DNA of 64,000 bases. Origin: JAHECQ01 sp963775125. Its GTDB lineage: Bacteria > Actinomycetota > Acidimicrobiia > Acidimicrobiales > SZUA-35. Made by a program: the position numbers and the translations under genes. The stretch spans positions 558,001-622,000 of the forward strand of contig CAVZHQ010000007.1 in the NCBI GenBank assembly GCA_963775125.1, read 5' to 3'. Below are positions 8,596 to 17,798 of this stretch, piece by piece. The stretch's first letter is position 1. Each line of letters opens with the position of its first letter. The notes under the pieces were generated by a model. It ran no database searches. It had not been told where the DNA came from and saw only the letters and a program-made list of their open reading frames with translations.

Positions 8596-9534
8596 TCACC
8601 GGCACGACCGCGGTGTTGGGAGTCATCGGTGATCCGGTGACTCACTCCCGGTCACCGCTTCTGCACAATGCCGCGTTTGCTGCCGCTGGGATCGACGCGG
8701 TCTACGTTGCGTTCCCCGTTCGTTCGGGGCAGGGGCGATCGGCAGTCGAGGCAGCTCGAACCCTCGGCATCCATGGGCTGTCGGTGACCATGCCGCACAA
8801 GGACGCCGTTGCCGCCAGCGTCGATCGACGCAGTCCGGCAGTCGACGCGCTGGGGGCATGTAACACCGTCGTCCGAGACGGCGACGTCCTCACCGGTCAC
8901 AACACCGACGGAGACGGCTTCGTCTCGTCACTTCGGGCCGAGACCGGAACCGACGTGGCCGGTCTGCAGGTGGTTGTCCTCGGCGCAGGGGGAGCGGCTC
9001 GGGCCATCATCGACGCCCTGGCTCGCGGCGGGGCCGGGCGGGTCACCGTCGTCAACCGAACGTTGGCCAACGCCGAACGAGCTGCGTCGCTCAGTCCGAA
9101 CGGTGTGGTGAGCCCCGCCTGCGACGCCGCGCTGGTGTCGTCTGCCGACTTGGTCATCAACGCAACGTCGCTCGGGATGACCGGTGGGCCAGATCCCGAA
9201 GAAGTCGGACTCGATCCCGCATGGCTCCGATCGGGCCAGATCGTCGCCGACATCGTCTACCAACCAACGGAAACCCCGCTGCTGCCGCGCCGCCCGAGGC
9301 GCCGGGGCCATCGCCGTCGGCGGGCTGGGGATGTTGCTCCATCAGGCCGCCCTTCAGTTCGAACTGTGGACCGGATCCGATGCTCCGTTGGAGGTCATGG
9401 CGTCTGCGCTCGAGGGTTCGCTGGCCCAAGTCGAGCCGCCGGTACCGCAGCAACTGACCGACCGGCGTTCGACACAGAAGTATCTGATTGCCCAAAAAGC
9501 TCATCGCCTCGCGCCGTCGGCCGATGGGACATGA
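8589..9534 (+). CDS. aroE: Shikimate dehydrogenase, reading frame broken by one extra base
   Basis: Reduces 3-dehydroshikimate to shikimate with NADPH. The first part (GTG 8589) reads GVIGDPVTHSRSPLLHNAAF (shikimate-binding Ser pair), MPHKDAV (catalytic Lys), NTDGDGF and GAGGAARAI (NADPH loop). Near 9279-9295 (a C/G-rich run) the frame is lost; the family C-terminus GAIAVGGLGMLLHQAALQFELWTG continues in the +1 frame to TGA 9532-9534. One extra base explains this. If ignored, the upstream frame runs on through about 80 meaningless residues into the next gene, giving a false 893-residue fusion. A sequencing indel is more likely than a dead gene. Confidence 0.85.
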
Positions 9535-9578
9535 GCAAAGTCTGGCCAGAGGCCCCCTCAGAAATACAGGTTCGACCC

Positions 9579-11270
9579 ATGTTGCAAGGTTCACTCGAAA
9601 ATTTTGATCTGTCCGATGTGCTCGGTCTGCTGTCGAGCACCAGCAAATCTGGTCGGCTGCGGCTCACCGGCGACCGTGGCACCGGCTCGTTGTGGCTCGA
9701 GGACGGCGCGCTGGTCAATGGCATCATTGGTGTACGCACCGACGCACCGCTCGAGGAGATGGTGTTCGAACTGATGCGATTCACCGCCGGTGACTTCAGC
9801 TTCTCGGCCGACGAGCGCCCGGTCGAGGCGGGGGATCCCCAGGCAGTCGTCGACGTCGTCAAGGGCGCGACCACCCGACTCGACGAGTGGCGTTCGATCG
9901 AGGCCGTCGTGCCGTCGCTCGCCCACGTCGTTCGGCCCGTCAACGAGCTGCCCTCCGAGGAGATGACCATCACACGGCGGGACTGGGAAGTTCTCCTCGC
10001 CGTGGGGCCAGGCGCCTCGGTCGGCTCGGTGTGCTCTGCGCTCGAGCTCGGTGAGATCGATGGCAGCCGCGAGGTGAAGCACTTGGTCGACCGCAGTCTG
10101 TTGGTGATGTCCCCACCGGTCAACGCGCAGGTGATCGAGCGTTCGTTCGCCACCGCCGAAGATGCGGGTGTCATCACCGATGGACCCGAACACGTTGACA
10201 CGAGCGGCGATGACCTACCGGCCTTCGAGCCCGCCAGTTTCGAGCCCGTCAGCTTCGAGCCCGCCAGTTACGAGTCCGCCGGCTTCGAACCGGATTCGTT
10301 CGCCGCGGCCGGAGACGAGGTGTCGCCGTTCGACCAGTCGGCGGAGCGATCGACCTTCGAGGACATCGAGTTGGAGCGGGTCGAGGAGCGGGTCCAAGAG
10401 TCGTTCCTCACCCGCAACGATGCGCCGTCATTCGCCGACGCTCGTCAGGAACAACTGGCGGAATCCGAGCCGGAACGCTACGTCTCGGACCCCACCCCGG
10501 CCGCCGAATTCGACACCGCCCAGTTCGAACCAGCCCAGTTCCAACCAGCCCCGTTCCAAGCGGTGCCCGAGGCGCCGATCGACTTCGGTGCGAAGGAGCG
10601 CCCGGCGAACACCTCGCGGTCCATCGATTTCGGGGTTCCCACTCCGCCGCCGGTGAGTTCGGAAGAACGAGGTTTCTTCGGTACTGCAGCCAACGACGAA
10701 GGCTTCGTCTTCGATCAGATGCCCGAGGACGCCGGTTTCGCCGTAGCGTCCCCGGCGGACTTCCCGCGGCCGGCCGCGCCCGGTTTCGCCCACGCCGGCC
10801 TCGGAGTCCCTGGTGCCGGTTGGGCCGCCGAGCGTCGAGCCACCTCGTCCGAATCCGACTGGTCAGCACCCGTCGAGGCTTCGTCCCCGGCCCCGGGCTG
10901 GGCCCAGGGGTGGTCATCGGAAGCCGACTGGCAGACCGCAGGCCAGGGTCCCGTCGGAGCGCCTCCCGTGCCGCTCCCGCCGGCGGGCTTCCTCCAGCCC
11001 ACCACCGGCGCAGCGATGCCGGTGCCCCCGCCCCCCGGCTTCGCCAGCGGAGCGGTTCCGCCGCCACCGCCTCCCCCCGCCCCTCCGGCCGTTCCTCCCA
11101 TTGACTTCGGTCAGCCCTTCGATCCGGTCCTGGCGGCCGATCAGACCCGGACGGCCATCACCAATCCCGATCTCGCCAAGCAGGAGATGACCGAACTCCT
11201 GGCCGAGGACGCAAAGACCGACGAGGGCGGCGGAAGCCTCCTCATGCGGTATCTGAAGAGCGAGCGCTGA
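9579..11270 (+). CDS. DUF4388 (PATAN-like) domain protein with long Pro-rich tail
   Basis: About 563 residues. The first 110 match the DUF4388 family (MLQGSLENFDLSDVLGLL, then STSKSGRLRLTG and GSLWLEDGALVNG), often found in gliding, signalling or motility regulators. Beyond residue 200 it is acidic, low-complexity and Pro-rich, with FEPAS-type repeats and a run of prolines, then a charged C-terminus ending MRYLKSER. The domain argues for ATG 9579; ATG 9531 in the same frame overlaps the aroE stop and is the alternative. It lies just before a prepilin peptidase, so a link to pili or surface motility is possible but only inferred. Confidence 0.75.
   Translation: MLQGSLENFDLSDVLGLLSSTSKSGRLRLTGDRGTGSLWLEDGALVNGIIGVRTDAPLEEMVFELMRFTAGDFSFSADERPVEAGDPQAVVDVVKGATTRLDEWRSIEAVVPSLAHVVRPVNELPSEEMTITRRDWEVLLAVGPGASVGSVCSALELGEIDGSREVKHLVDRSLLVMSPPVNAQVIERSFATAEDAGVITDGPEHVDTSGDDLPAFEPASFEPVSFEPASYESAGFEPDSFAAAGDEVSPFDQSAERSTFEDIELERVEERVQESFLTRNDAPSFADARQEQLAESEPERYVSDPTPAAEFDTAQFEPAQFQPAPFQAVPEAPIDFGAKERPANTSRSIDFGVPTPPPVSSEERGFFGTAANDEGFVFDQMPEDAGFAVASPADFPRPAAPGFAHAGLGVPGAGWAAERRATSSESDWSAPVEASSPAPGWAQGWSSEADWQTAGQGPVGAPPVPLPPAGFLQPTTGAAMPVPPPPGFASGAVPPPPPPPAPPAVPPIDFGQPFDPVLAADQTRTAITNPDLAKQEMTELLAEDAKTDEGGGSLLMRYLKSER
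10224..10562 (+). repeat. 15-bp tandem repeats in the DUF4388 gene
   Basis: Four 15-bp copies at 10224-10283 (consensus TTCGAGCCCGCCAGT) encode FEPAS-like units. A second set at about 10521-10565 (CAGTTCGAACCAGCC and variants) encodes QFEPA/QFQPA/PFQAV. Both are in-frame expansions in a disordered region. Confidence 0.8.
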
Positions 11271-11280
11271 TCGGGCGTTC

Positions 11281-12063
11281 ATGTCCAACACCCTCATCGC
11301 CCTTCTCCTGTTCGCCTCCGGACTGGTGATCGGCCCCTGGCTCGGCGTGATCGTCGACCGAGCCGTCGACCGCGAACGGCTGGCCGCTGAGCACCGCTGC
11401 CAAACCTGTCGTGCGTCACTGGGGACGGCTGCCCTCATCCCGGTACGACACTGGTTCCTCCGGTGCCCATCGGACCCGACGCATCGACGGTCCCGCTATC
11501 TGCTGGTCGATCTGGCTGCTGCGGTTTCCTTCGCCACGGTCGGCATCCGGTTCGGGTGGTCCTGGGAACTCGCGCCCTATCTCGGTCTGTTCGCAGCGCT
11601 GGTGGTGATGTCGGTCATCGACCTCGAAACGCACCTGCTGCTCAACATCCTCACCTACCCTGCGCTCTTCGCCGGAATCTTCGTGATCCTGCTCCTCAGC
11701 GGTCCGACAGGAACCGAGGATCGCGTCTGGCCGGCCCTGATCGGCGGGGCCGTGTACGGCGGCGTCCTGGGCGCAGCCTTTCTCGCCTACCCGCCGGGAC
11801 TCGGGCTGGGAGACGTGAAATTGGCACCCACACTCGGCTTGTTTCTCGGTTGGTTGTCGGTGGACATCCTGGTCGCAGTTCGCCTCGTCTTCTACGCGAT
11901 GATCGTGGCGTTCCTGCTCGGCGGTCTCACCGGTGTTGCCATCAACATGGCAAAACGGCGGGGCATGAAGGCCGAGATTCCCATGGGCCCATTCCTTGCG
12001 CTCGGAGCCGCTCTCATCATCGCAATCTCCAGTCCCAGCATCACCAGCCTTCTCGCCCCCTAA
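11281..12063 (+). CDS. Prepilin peptidase (A24 family)
   Basis: Membrane aspartic protease that cleaves, and may N-methylate, type IV prepilin-like precursors. The 260-residue product has several hydrophobic helices and the two catalytic Asp signatures: VIDLETHLLLN (D114) and GLGDVKL (D178, the GxGD motif). The N-terminal cysteine motif is reduced to C40, C43 and C62. No pilin or pilus ATPase genes lie nearby in the window. The start is 10 nt after the DUF4388 gene, so co-transcription is likely. Confidence 0.88.
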   Translation: MSNTLIALLLFASGLVIGPWLGVIVDRAVDRERLAAEHRCQTCRASLGTAALIPVRHWFLRCPSDPTHRRSRYLLVDLAAAVSFATVGIRFGWSWELAPYLGLFAALVVMSVIDLETHLLLNILTYPALFAGIFVILLLSGPTGTEDRVWPALIGGAVYGGVLGAAFLAYPPGLGLGDVKLAPTLGLFLGWLSVDILVAVRLVFYAMIVAFLLGGLTGVAINMAKRRGMKAEIPMGPFLALGAALIIAISSPSITSLLAP

Positions 12064-12066
12064 CTT
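12061..12066 (+). promoter_or_regulatory. Candidate -10 hexamer (TAACTT) of aroB
   Basis: TAACTT begins with the stop codon of the prepilin peptidase and lies 6 nt before GTG 12073. The 6-nt gap is GGAGGG, too close to the GTG for a normal Shine-Dalgarno, so leaderless translation is the simpler reading. Confidence 0.35.
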
Positions 12067-12072
12067 GGAGGG

Positions 12073-13104
12073 GTGGCCTCACCCATTCTTGTCGAGACGG
12101 TGCCGTTACCGAACGGTCGTTCCTACCCGGTGCACATCGGGCCCGGGGCGGTCGCCGATTTGGCCGGATTGCTGCCAACGAGGGCCCGTCGGGCTGCGGT
12201 CATCACCCAGGCGGGCATCGGGGTCGATGTCGATCCCGGCATCGAGCACGAAGTCTTCTGCGTGGAGGACGGCGAAGGCGCCAAGCGTCTCGGTGTCATC
12301 GAGGAACTTGCGGGCAGGCTGGTTCGGTTCGGAATGACCAGAAACGACGTCGTCATTGCGGTCGGGGGTGGCGTGGTGACCGATCTCGGCGGATTCCTCG
12401 CGGCGACCTATCACCGCGGGATCGATGTGGTGCACGTTTCGACCACCCTGCTCGGTCAGATCGATGCCGCCATCGGCGGCAAGTGTGGGGTGAACCTGCC
12501 CGAGGGCAAGAACCTCCTTGGTGCCTTCTGGCAGCCGGCGGCAGTCATCTGCGACACCGACACACTCGCAACGCTGCCGCCTCGTGAGTTCTCGAGCGGC
12601 ATGGGCGAGTTGGCCAAGTACCACTTTCTCGGCGGTGGACGCCTCGATGCCCTGCCGCTCCCCGAACGAGTTGCGGCCTGCGTTCGCATCAAGGCCGACG
12701 TTGTCGCGAGCGACGAGCGGGAGGGGGGGCGTCGAGCCGTCCTCAACTATGGGCATACGTTGGCCCACGCCCTCGAGACCGCCGGGAGCTACGACCTGCG
12801 CCATGGTGAAGCCGTTGCCATCGGGTTGGTGTACGCCGCTGAGGTTGCGGCCCGTCTCGGCCGCATCGACGCAGCCGCAGTGGCCGAACATCGCCGCGTC
12901 CTCGGCTCCTACGATCTCCGATCGACCATTCCTCCGGGCTTCGACCACGACGAGATCATCGAACTCTTCGCTCGGGACAAGAAGGCCATCGACGGGGTCA
13001 CGTTCGTTCTCGACGGTCTCAACGGCATCGAGCCCGTGGTCGTGCACGACGCCGACCTGCTGCGTGACGCCCTCGTCTCCATGAGTTCGGGCGATCAACG
13101 ATGA
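12073..13104 (+). CDS. aroB: 3-dehydroquinate synthase
   Basis: Second step of the shikimate pathway: converts DAHP to 3-dehydroquinate using NAD and a divalent metal. The 343-residue product has the NAD-binding GGG (98-100) in VVTDLGGFLAATYHRG, the STTLLGQIDAAIGGKCGVNL block, and metal ligands in NYGHTLAHALE. Usual length. aroC and aroK, often adjacent in actinobacteria, are absent here; aroE lies about 2.5 kb upstream. The stop overlaps the next start (ATGA). Confidence 0.96.
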   Translation: MASPILVETVPLPNGRSYPVHIGPGAVADLAGLLPTRARRAAVITQAGIGVDVDPGIEHEVFCVEDGEGAKRLGVIEELAGRLVRFGMTRNDVVIAVGGGVVTDLGGFLAATYHRGIDVVHVSTTLLGQIDAAIGGKCGVNLPEGKNLLGAFWQPAAVICDTDTLATLPPREFSSGMGELAKYHFLGGGRLDALPLPERVAACVRIKADVVASDEREGGRRAVLNYGHTLAHALETAGSYDLRHGEAVAIGLVYAAEVAARLGRIDAAAVAEHRRVLGSYDLRSTIPPGFDHDEIIELFARDKKAIDGVTFVLDGLNGIEPVVVHDADLLRDALVSMSSGDQR

Positions 13105-14237
13105 GCACCCGGCTCCAACTGCTCCGAGACCGCCTGGGACCCTTGGGGGTCGATGCCTACCTGGTGACCGGTGCTCGGAACCTGCGTTGGCTCACCGGCT
13201 TCTCGGGCTCAAACGGACTCGCCCTGGTCGATCACGACCGCGTGGTGTTCGTCACTGACTCTCGATACCGCATCCAGGTGGGCATCGAGACCGAGGCCGC
13301 CGGCGTCGGGGTCGACCTTCAGATCACCAACGATCCCGTTCAAGCCCTGGGTGCCGCCACCCGCGGACGGGGCAGGATCGCGTTCGAGGCCGACGACGTG
13401 ACGGTCGCTCGCCTGGAGGTCCTCAGCACCGGGATCCCGGCAGAGCTCGTACCGACCTCCGGCGTCATCGAGCGGCTACGACAGGACAAGGACCCATTCG
13501 AGATCGAGCTGCTGAAACGCGCCGCCCACATCGCTGACGACGCGTTCACCCAGATCTGGCAACTGCTCGGACCCGAACTGCCCGAGGGACTCACGGAGCG
13601 CCGTGTGGCGGCTGAGCTCGATCATGCCATGCGCGTCGGCGGCGCCGACGCCCCGAGCTTCGACACCATCGTTGCGTCTGGGCCCAACGGGGCGAAACCG
13701 CATGCACGGCCGGGCGATCGGGTCATCCGGAGCGGCGATCTGGTCGTGCTGGATTTCGGAGCGCGGCTCGCTGGGTACGGCAGCGACATGACCCGCACCG
13801 TCGTCGCGGGCGCCTCGCCTACCCAACGCCAGCTCGAGCTCTACGACGCGGTGTTGACCGCCCAACAGGCCGGGGTCGCCGCGGTTGCCGACGGCGTGCC
13901 CGAACTGACGGTCGACCGGGCTTGCCGGGACGTGCTCGCCGCCCGCGGGCTCGCCGAGGCGTTCACCCATGGGACCGGTCACGGTATTGGTCTAGAGATC
14001 CACGAGCCCCCCATCCTCTCGATGCGCTCGGTCGGTATCCTTCGCACCGGTCTGGTGATCACCGTCGAACCCGGCATCTACCTTCCCGAGTTCGGGGGAG
14101 TACGGGTCGAAGATTCGGTGGTGGTGACCGCCGCCGGGTGTACGCCCATCACCCACAGTCCAAAGGGTCTCGTACCCATTTTCCGTAGTCCACATCAGGC
14201 CCAGTCCAGAACGAGGTACCTCCGGCCATGGCGATGA
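13101..14237 (+). CDS. Xaa-Pro aminopeptidase/dipeptidase (M24B)
   Basis: Cytoplasmic metallopeptidase removing residues next to proline. The 378-residue product has a creatinase-type N-terminal domain (NLRWLTGFSGSNGLALV) and the pita-bread catalytic domain. Metal ligands appear in order: VLDFGARLAGYGSDMTRTV (two Asp), THGTGHGIGLEIHEPP (His), TVEPGIYLPEFGGVRVED (two Glu). It sits between aroB and efp, the normal position for pepQ in actinobacteria. The last residues (RTRYLRPWR) run 10 nt into efp, a slightly long tail. Confidence 0.92.
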   Translation: MSTRLQLLRDRLGPLGVDAYLVTGARNLRWLTGFSGSNGLALVDHDRVVFVTDSRYRIQVGIETEAAGVGVDLQITNDPVQALGAATRGRGRIAFEADDVTVARLEVLSTGIPAELVPTSGVIERLRQDKDPFEIELLKRAAHIADDAFTQIWQLLGPELPEGLTERRVAAELDHAMRVGGADAPSFDTIVASGPNGAKPHARPGDRVIRSGDLVVLDFGARLAGYGSDMTRTVVAGASPTQRQLELYDAVLTAQQAGVAAVADGVPELTVDRACRDVLAARGLAEAFTHGTGHGIGLEIHEPPILSMRSVGILRTGLVITVEPGIYLPEFGGVRVEDSVVVTAAGCTPITHSPKGLVPIFRSPHQAQSRTRYLRPWR

Positions 14238-14788
14238 CCACCAACGATCTCAAGAACGGTATGACCCTCGAAATCGATGGGGATCTGCTCACCGTCGTCG
14301 AGTTTCAGCACGTCAAGCCCGGAAAGGGCGGCGCGTTCGTTCGGACGACGCTGCGAAACGTCCGCACCGGATCGGTGGTGGACCGACGATTCAACGCCGG
14401 CGAACGGGTCGAGCGCGCCTTCATCGAGAAGCGGGAGCAGCAGTTTCTCTACCGCGACGGGAACGACTACGTGGTCATGGACAACGAGACCTTCGAGCAA
14501 TCGAACGTCCCCGAGGCCGCCATGGGCAACGCCGGCAACTTCCTGGTCGAGGGCTCGAGCATCGTGCTGATGAAGTACGGCGAAGAGGTCATCGGCACCG
14601 AGCTACCGGCCTCGGTCGAGCTCGAGATTGCCGAGACCGAACCCGGTGTCCAGGGCGACCGGGTCTCGGGTGCTCGCAAGCCGGCGACGTTGCAGACCGG
14701 ATTGGTCCTCCAGGTCCCCCTGTTCGTCGGGCCTGGCGAGCGGATCAAGGTCGATACGCGTACCGGCGAATACATCACACGGGCGTGA
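14228..14788 (+). CDS. efp: Elongation factor P
   Basis: Relieves ribosome stalling at polyproline stretches. The 186-residue product has the KOW-like N-terminal domain with the loop HVKPGKGGAFVRTTLRNV, where the Lys of PGKGG is the position modified in other species, and two OB domains ending RIKVDTRTGEYITRA. Polyproline proteins such as the DUF4388 product upstream would need it. The start overlaps the M24 peptidase gene and the stop overlaps nusB (GTGA), giving a coupled pepQ-efp-nusB run. Confidence 0.97.
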   Translation: MAMTTNDLKNGMTLEIDGDLLTVVEFQHVKPGKGGAFVRTTLRNVRTGSVVDRRFNAGERVERAFIEKREQQFLYRDGNDYVVMDNETFEQSNVPEAAMGNAGNFLVEGSSIVLMKYGEEVIGTELPASVELEIAETEPGVQGDRVSGARKPATLQTGLVLQVPLFVGPGERIKVDTRTGEYITRA

Positions 14789-15189
14789 GTGTCGAGGGAC
14801 CCACCCCCACCAGCAGACGCGAGGCCCGCGAACGGGCGCTCGAGCTGGCCTATGAGGCCGAAGTTCGTTCCTGGACCGTCGAGGAACTCCTCGAGTCCTT
14901 GGTACTGGACCCGGATCCGTTCACCGCAACGTTGCTCCGGGCGGCCGAGCTGCAAAAGGACCACGCCGAGTCACTCATCGCCGCCAAGGCCAGGGGTTGG
15001 ACCTTGGCCAGGATGCCGGTCATCGATCGCTTGGTCATGCGGCTCGCGGTGGCCGAGATGCTCACCGCCGCAACCCCCACCGGGGTCATTCTTTCCGAAG
15101 CAGTCGATCTGGCGACCCGCTACTCCACCGACGAGTCGGGCCGGTTCGTCAACGGTGTGCTCGGAGCGATCGCTCGGGACATTCGGTAA
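14785..15189 (+). CDS. nusB: Transcription antitermination factor NusB
   Basis: RNA-binding helical protein that joins the antitermination complex on rRNA operons. The 134-residue product carries TSRREARERALELAYEAE at the N-terminus and the conserved ending DRLVMRLAVAEM, ILSEAVDLATRYSTDESGRFVNGVLGAI. The GTG start overlaps the efp stop. The following 72 nt contain a short near-duplicate (CCGTTCCGTTCGAGCG, then CCGTTCCGTTCAAG). Confidence 0.95.
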   Translation: MSVEGPTPTSRREARERALELAYEAEVRSWTVEELLESLVLDPDPFTATLLRAAELQKDHAESLIAAKARGWTLARMPVIDRLVMRLAVAEMLTAATPTGVILSEAVDLATRYSTDESGRFVNGVLGAIARDIR

Positions 15190-15261
15190 CAACGATCCGA
15201 CCGTTCCGTTCGAGCGCCCGTTCCGTTCAAGGTTTGGGCAGACGTGCCCGACAACCTGTGA

Positions 15262-16867
15262 GTGGTTCGAATCAAAGCTGTCCAAATCCTGCTCTTCGTG
15301 GCGATGCTCGCCGGCTCGCTGGTTGCCACGACCTCGTCATCCACACCGCCCGCCGAGGCGGCTGGGGCCCCCTGGATCGACACCCAGAATCGGGCGGCCG
15401 TCGTCGCCGCTTTCCAGACCGAGTTCGGCCGGACCGAGCCGAACTCTGGTTGGACGGGTAGCCGTCAGGGCTGCGTTGCCGGAGCCACGAGCCAGGCCTT
15501 CCGGGACTCGATCTTCAGCCGGGTGAACTACTTCCGCTCGATGGCGGGTGTCCCGGCCGGCGTGACCGAGAACGCGACCTACTCGGCAAAGGCGCAGCAG
15601 GCCGCGCTGATGATGAGCGTCCAGGGAAGCTTGAGCCACTCCCCAGGCGCCGGCTACGCCTGCTACACCGCACAAGGCGCCGAAGCTGCAGGCTCGAGCG
15701 ATCTGTACCTCGGTCGTACCGGGGCCCAGGCCATCTCGGGGTACATCGAGGATCCGGGAGCGGGCAACACGCGCGCCGGTCACCGCAACTGGATTCTTCA
15801 CCCGACCACACGGCAAATGGGCACCGGTGACATTCCGGCCGCCGGAGGGTGGGCGTCGAACACCTTGTGGGTCTTCGACAACGTGTTCGGAGCACAGCCT
15901 CAGCTGCGTGAAGGCGACGGTTTCGTCGCCTGGCCGCCCCGTGGCTATGTGCCCGGTCAGGTGGTGTTCCCTCGTTGGTCGCTGAGCCTTCGAGGCGGAG
16001 ACTTCTCCGCGGCGACGGTGACGATGACTGCCGGCGGTGCAAACGTTCCTGCAACCGTCGTGCATCGTGACGCTGCCAGTAATGGAGCGCCGTTCCCCAT
16101 CATCGTCTGGGAACCGAGCGGCGTGAACACCAATCCCTCGAACGACATCACGTATCGAGTATCGGTCGCGGGCGTCCGCGTCGGAGGCCAGCCCCGGAGT
16201 TTCTCCTACGACGTCACCGTCCTCGGCTCGACACCTCCGCCCGATCCGTCCACGTTCCATGGCTTCGTCGACCAGGCCTACCTCGATTTCTTCGGCCGCG
16301 CCGCTGACGTGTCCGAACGGGACTACTGGTCGGCCCGGCTGGCATCGGGCACCACGCGCTTCGAGTTCGTACGTGCGTTGGCCAACTCCGATTCGTGGAC
16401 CGCGAGCGTGGTGAATCGGCTCTACTCCGACACCCTTGGCCGCTCCGCCGACGCCGACCGGCCGGTCCTACTGGACGGGTCGCCTGCAGAACGGTCTACC
16501 CGTCGCCAACGTCGCTGCATCCTTCTATGGAAGTGCCGAGTACGTCGTCCTTCAGGGAGGGACCTACGCAGCCTGGGTGGACGACCTGTACGGAGTGCTC
16601 TTGCGTCGCGGGCCCGACGGTGGCGGCCTGAGCTACTGGAGCCAAGAGGCCCAGGGCGTCGGCACCGGCACGGTGGCCTACCGCTTCTACCAATCACCCG
16701 AGAGCCGCCGGACCCGAGTCATCCAGATGTACCAGACGTTCCTGGGACGCAATCCCGATCCTGCGGGTCTTGCGCACTGGACCGAAGTGCTCCTGTCCGG
16801 AGATGATCTGCAGCTCGCGGCATTCCTGGCGTCGAGTGACGAGTATTTCGTCCGATCCGGCTCCTGA
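15262..16867 (+). CDS. Secreted CAP-domain protein with DUF4214 repeats, frame broken by one extra base
   Basis: About 534 residues after frame repair. A signal peptide (MVRIKAVQILLFVAMLAGSLVATTSSSTPPAEA) leads to a CAP/SCP domain (FSRVNYFRSMAGVP, SLSHSP, NTRAGHRNWILHP, NTLWVFDN), then a beta-rich segment and several DUF4214 units (AYLDFFGRAADVSERDYW, YGVLLRRGPDGGGLSYW, YQTFLGRNPDPAGLAHW). The frame starting at GTG 15262 fails near 16447-16457; the +1 frame continues the repeats to TGA at 16867. DUF4214 often occurs in large surface proteins, so cell-surface display is inferred. The CAP fold's substrate is unknown. Confidence 0.8.
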
Positions 16868-16924
16868 GTAGCGACGTCTGACCAACGACTTCGGACCAAC
16901 CGGGTTGCATGCGACCGAGAGTGC

Positions 16925-16930
16925 TAGCGT
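16925..16930 (+). promoter_or_regulatory. Candidate -10 hexamer (TAGCGT) of the aldolase gene
   Basis: TAGCGT in the context GTGCTAGCGT lies 7 nt before GTG 16938. It decides the start in favour of GTG 16938 over the in-frame ATG at 16905, which would lie upstream of this promoter. Confidence 0.55.
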
Positions 16931-16937
16931 CTGCCGC

Positions 16938-17726
16938 GTGCGTGACAACACTCTGAAACTGTCCTGGGAACGTGGCGATGTCACCCTCGGGTTGTGGCTC
17001 TCGACCGGTAGCTGGATCGCAGCCGAACAATTCGGCGGACTCGACTTCGACTACATCAACGTCGATCTGCAACACGGTCTCGCCGACTACAACAATGTGT
17101 TGGCGTGCCTTTCTGCCATGCAACGCATCGAGTCGACGCCGACGGTGCGGGTGCCTTGGAACGAGCCGGGCATCATCGGCAAGGTGCTCGACGCCGGCGC
17201 CATGGGTGTCATCATTCCCATGGTCAACTCCGAGGCCGAGGCCCGCCAAGCCGTTGCTGCGTGCCGCTACGCGCCCGATGGTTCTCGGAGTTTCGGTCCT
17301 GCTCGGGCGGCAATGGCCCTGGGGTCGAACTACTTCAACGAGGCCAAGGACAAGATCGTCTGCGTGCCGATGATCGAGACGGTCGAGGCGCTCGACAACC
17401 TCGACGCGATTCTCGACGTCCCGGGGATCGATGCGGTGTATGTCGGCCCTGCCGATTTGTCGATCAGCCTTGGGCTGCAGCCGGCATCGGATCAGGACGA
17501 CCCGCGATTCAACGAGGCGCTGGCTGCGGTGGTCGCCGGCTGCAAGAAGCGCGGCATCACTGCCGGCTGCCACACGACGTCGGCGCTGGCGCCCAAGCGC
17601 ATCGAACAGGGATTCCGCATGCTCACCGTCACGTCGGACAACCTGGCGATGCTGGCCGGGGCCAAAGCGGCGCTGGCCGAGGCCAGGGGTGAGAGCGGCG
17701 GCAGTTCCAGCGGCCGAATCTACTGA
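16938..17726 (+). CDS. HpcH/HpaI-family aldolase
   Basis: About 262 residues. Members of this family are metal-dependent class II aldolases that cleave or form bonds between pyruvate-like enolates and aldehydes. Seen are FDYINVDLQHGLADY, TVRVPWNEPGIIGKVLDAGAMGVIIPMV, and the metal site MIETVEALDNLDAIL with GIDAVYVGPADLSISLG (Glu and Asp ligands). The start GTG 16938 follows a TAGCGT hexamer. It stands alone between the CAP gene and the pyr operon, so the natural substrate cannot be inferred. Confidence 0.88.
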   Translation: MRDNTLKLSWERGDVTLGLWLSTGSWIAAEQFGGLDFDYINVDLQHGLADYNNVLACLSAMQRIESTPTVRVPWNEPGIIGKVLDAGAMGVIIPMVNSEAEARQAVAACRYAPDGSRSFGPARAAMALGSNYFNEAKDKIVCVPMIETVEALDNLDAILDVPGIDAVYVGPADLSISLGLQPASDQDDPRFNEALAAVVAGCKKRGITAGCHTTSALAPKRIEQGFRMLTVTSDNLAMLAGAKAALAEARGESGGSSSGRIY

Positions 17727-17735
17727 CCCTGACGA

Positions 17736-17741
17736 TAGAGT
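17736..17741 (+). promoter_or_regulatory. Candidate -10 hexamer (TAGAGT) of the pyr operon
   Basis: TAGAGT lies 57 nt before the pyrR start, which would give a leader of roughly 50 nt carrying the PyrR hairpin and Shine-Dalgarno. Unlike most genes here this one is not leaderless, as expected for RNA-based control. No good -35 is seen. Confidence 0.4.
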
Positions 17742-17760
17742 CGCTGGCGGAGTCCGTGAA

Positions 17761-17780
17761 GCAGGTCCTGTGAGGCCTGC
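17761..17780 (+). promoter_or_regulatory. PyrR-binding RNA hairpin in the pyr leader
   Basis: GCAGG (17761-17765) pairs with CCTGC (17776-17780) around the loop TCCTGTGAGG. The known PyrR recognition consensus is ARUCCNGNGAGGYU; here 12 of 14 positions match, and the two that differ replace an A-U pair by G-C. The hairpin ends 3 nt before the pyrR Shine-Dalgarno (GGAAGGAG, 17784-17791), so bound PyrR could block ribosome entry, as reported for mycobacterial pyr mRNA. Confidence 0.8.
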
Positions 17781-17798
17781 ACGGGAAGGAGCACGTTC

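Noticed and set aside
9279..9300. Programmed +1 frameshift in aroE
   Set aside because: No family member is known to use one, and three other genes here show the same one-base excess, so indel error is simpler.
8589..11270. An 893-residue AroE-DUF4388 fusion protein
   Set aside because: The join of about 80 residues is out-of-frame aroE. The true aroE C-terminus is in the +1 frame, so these are two genes.
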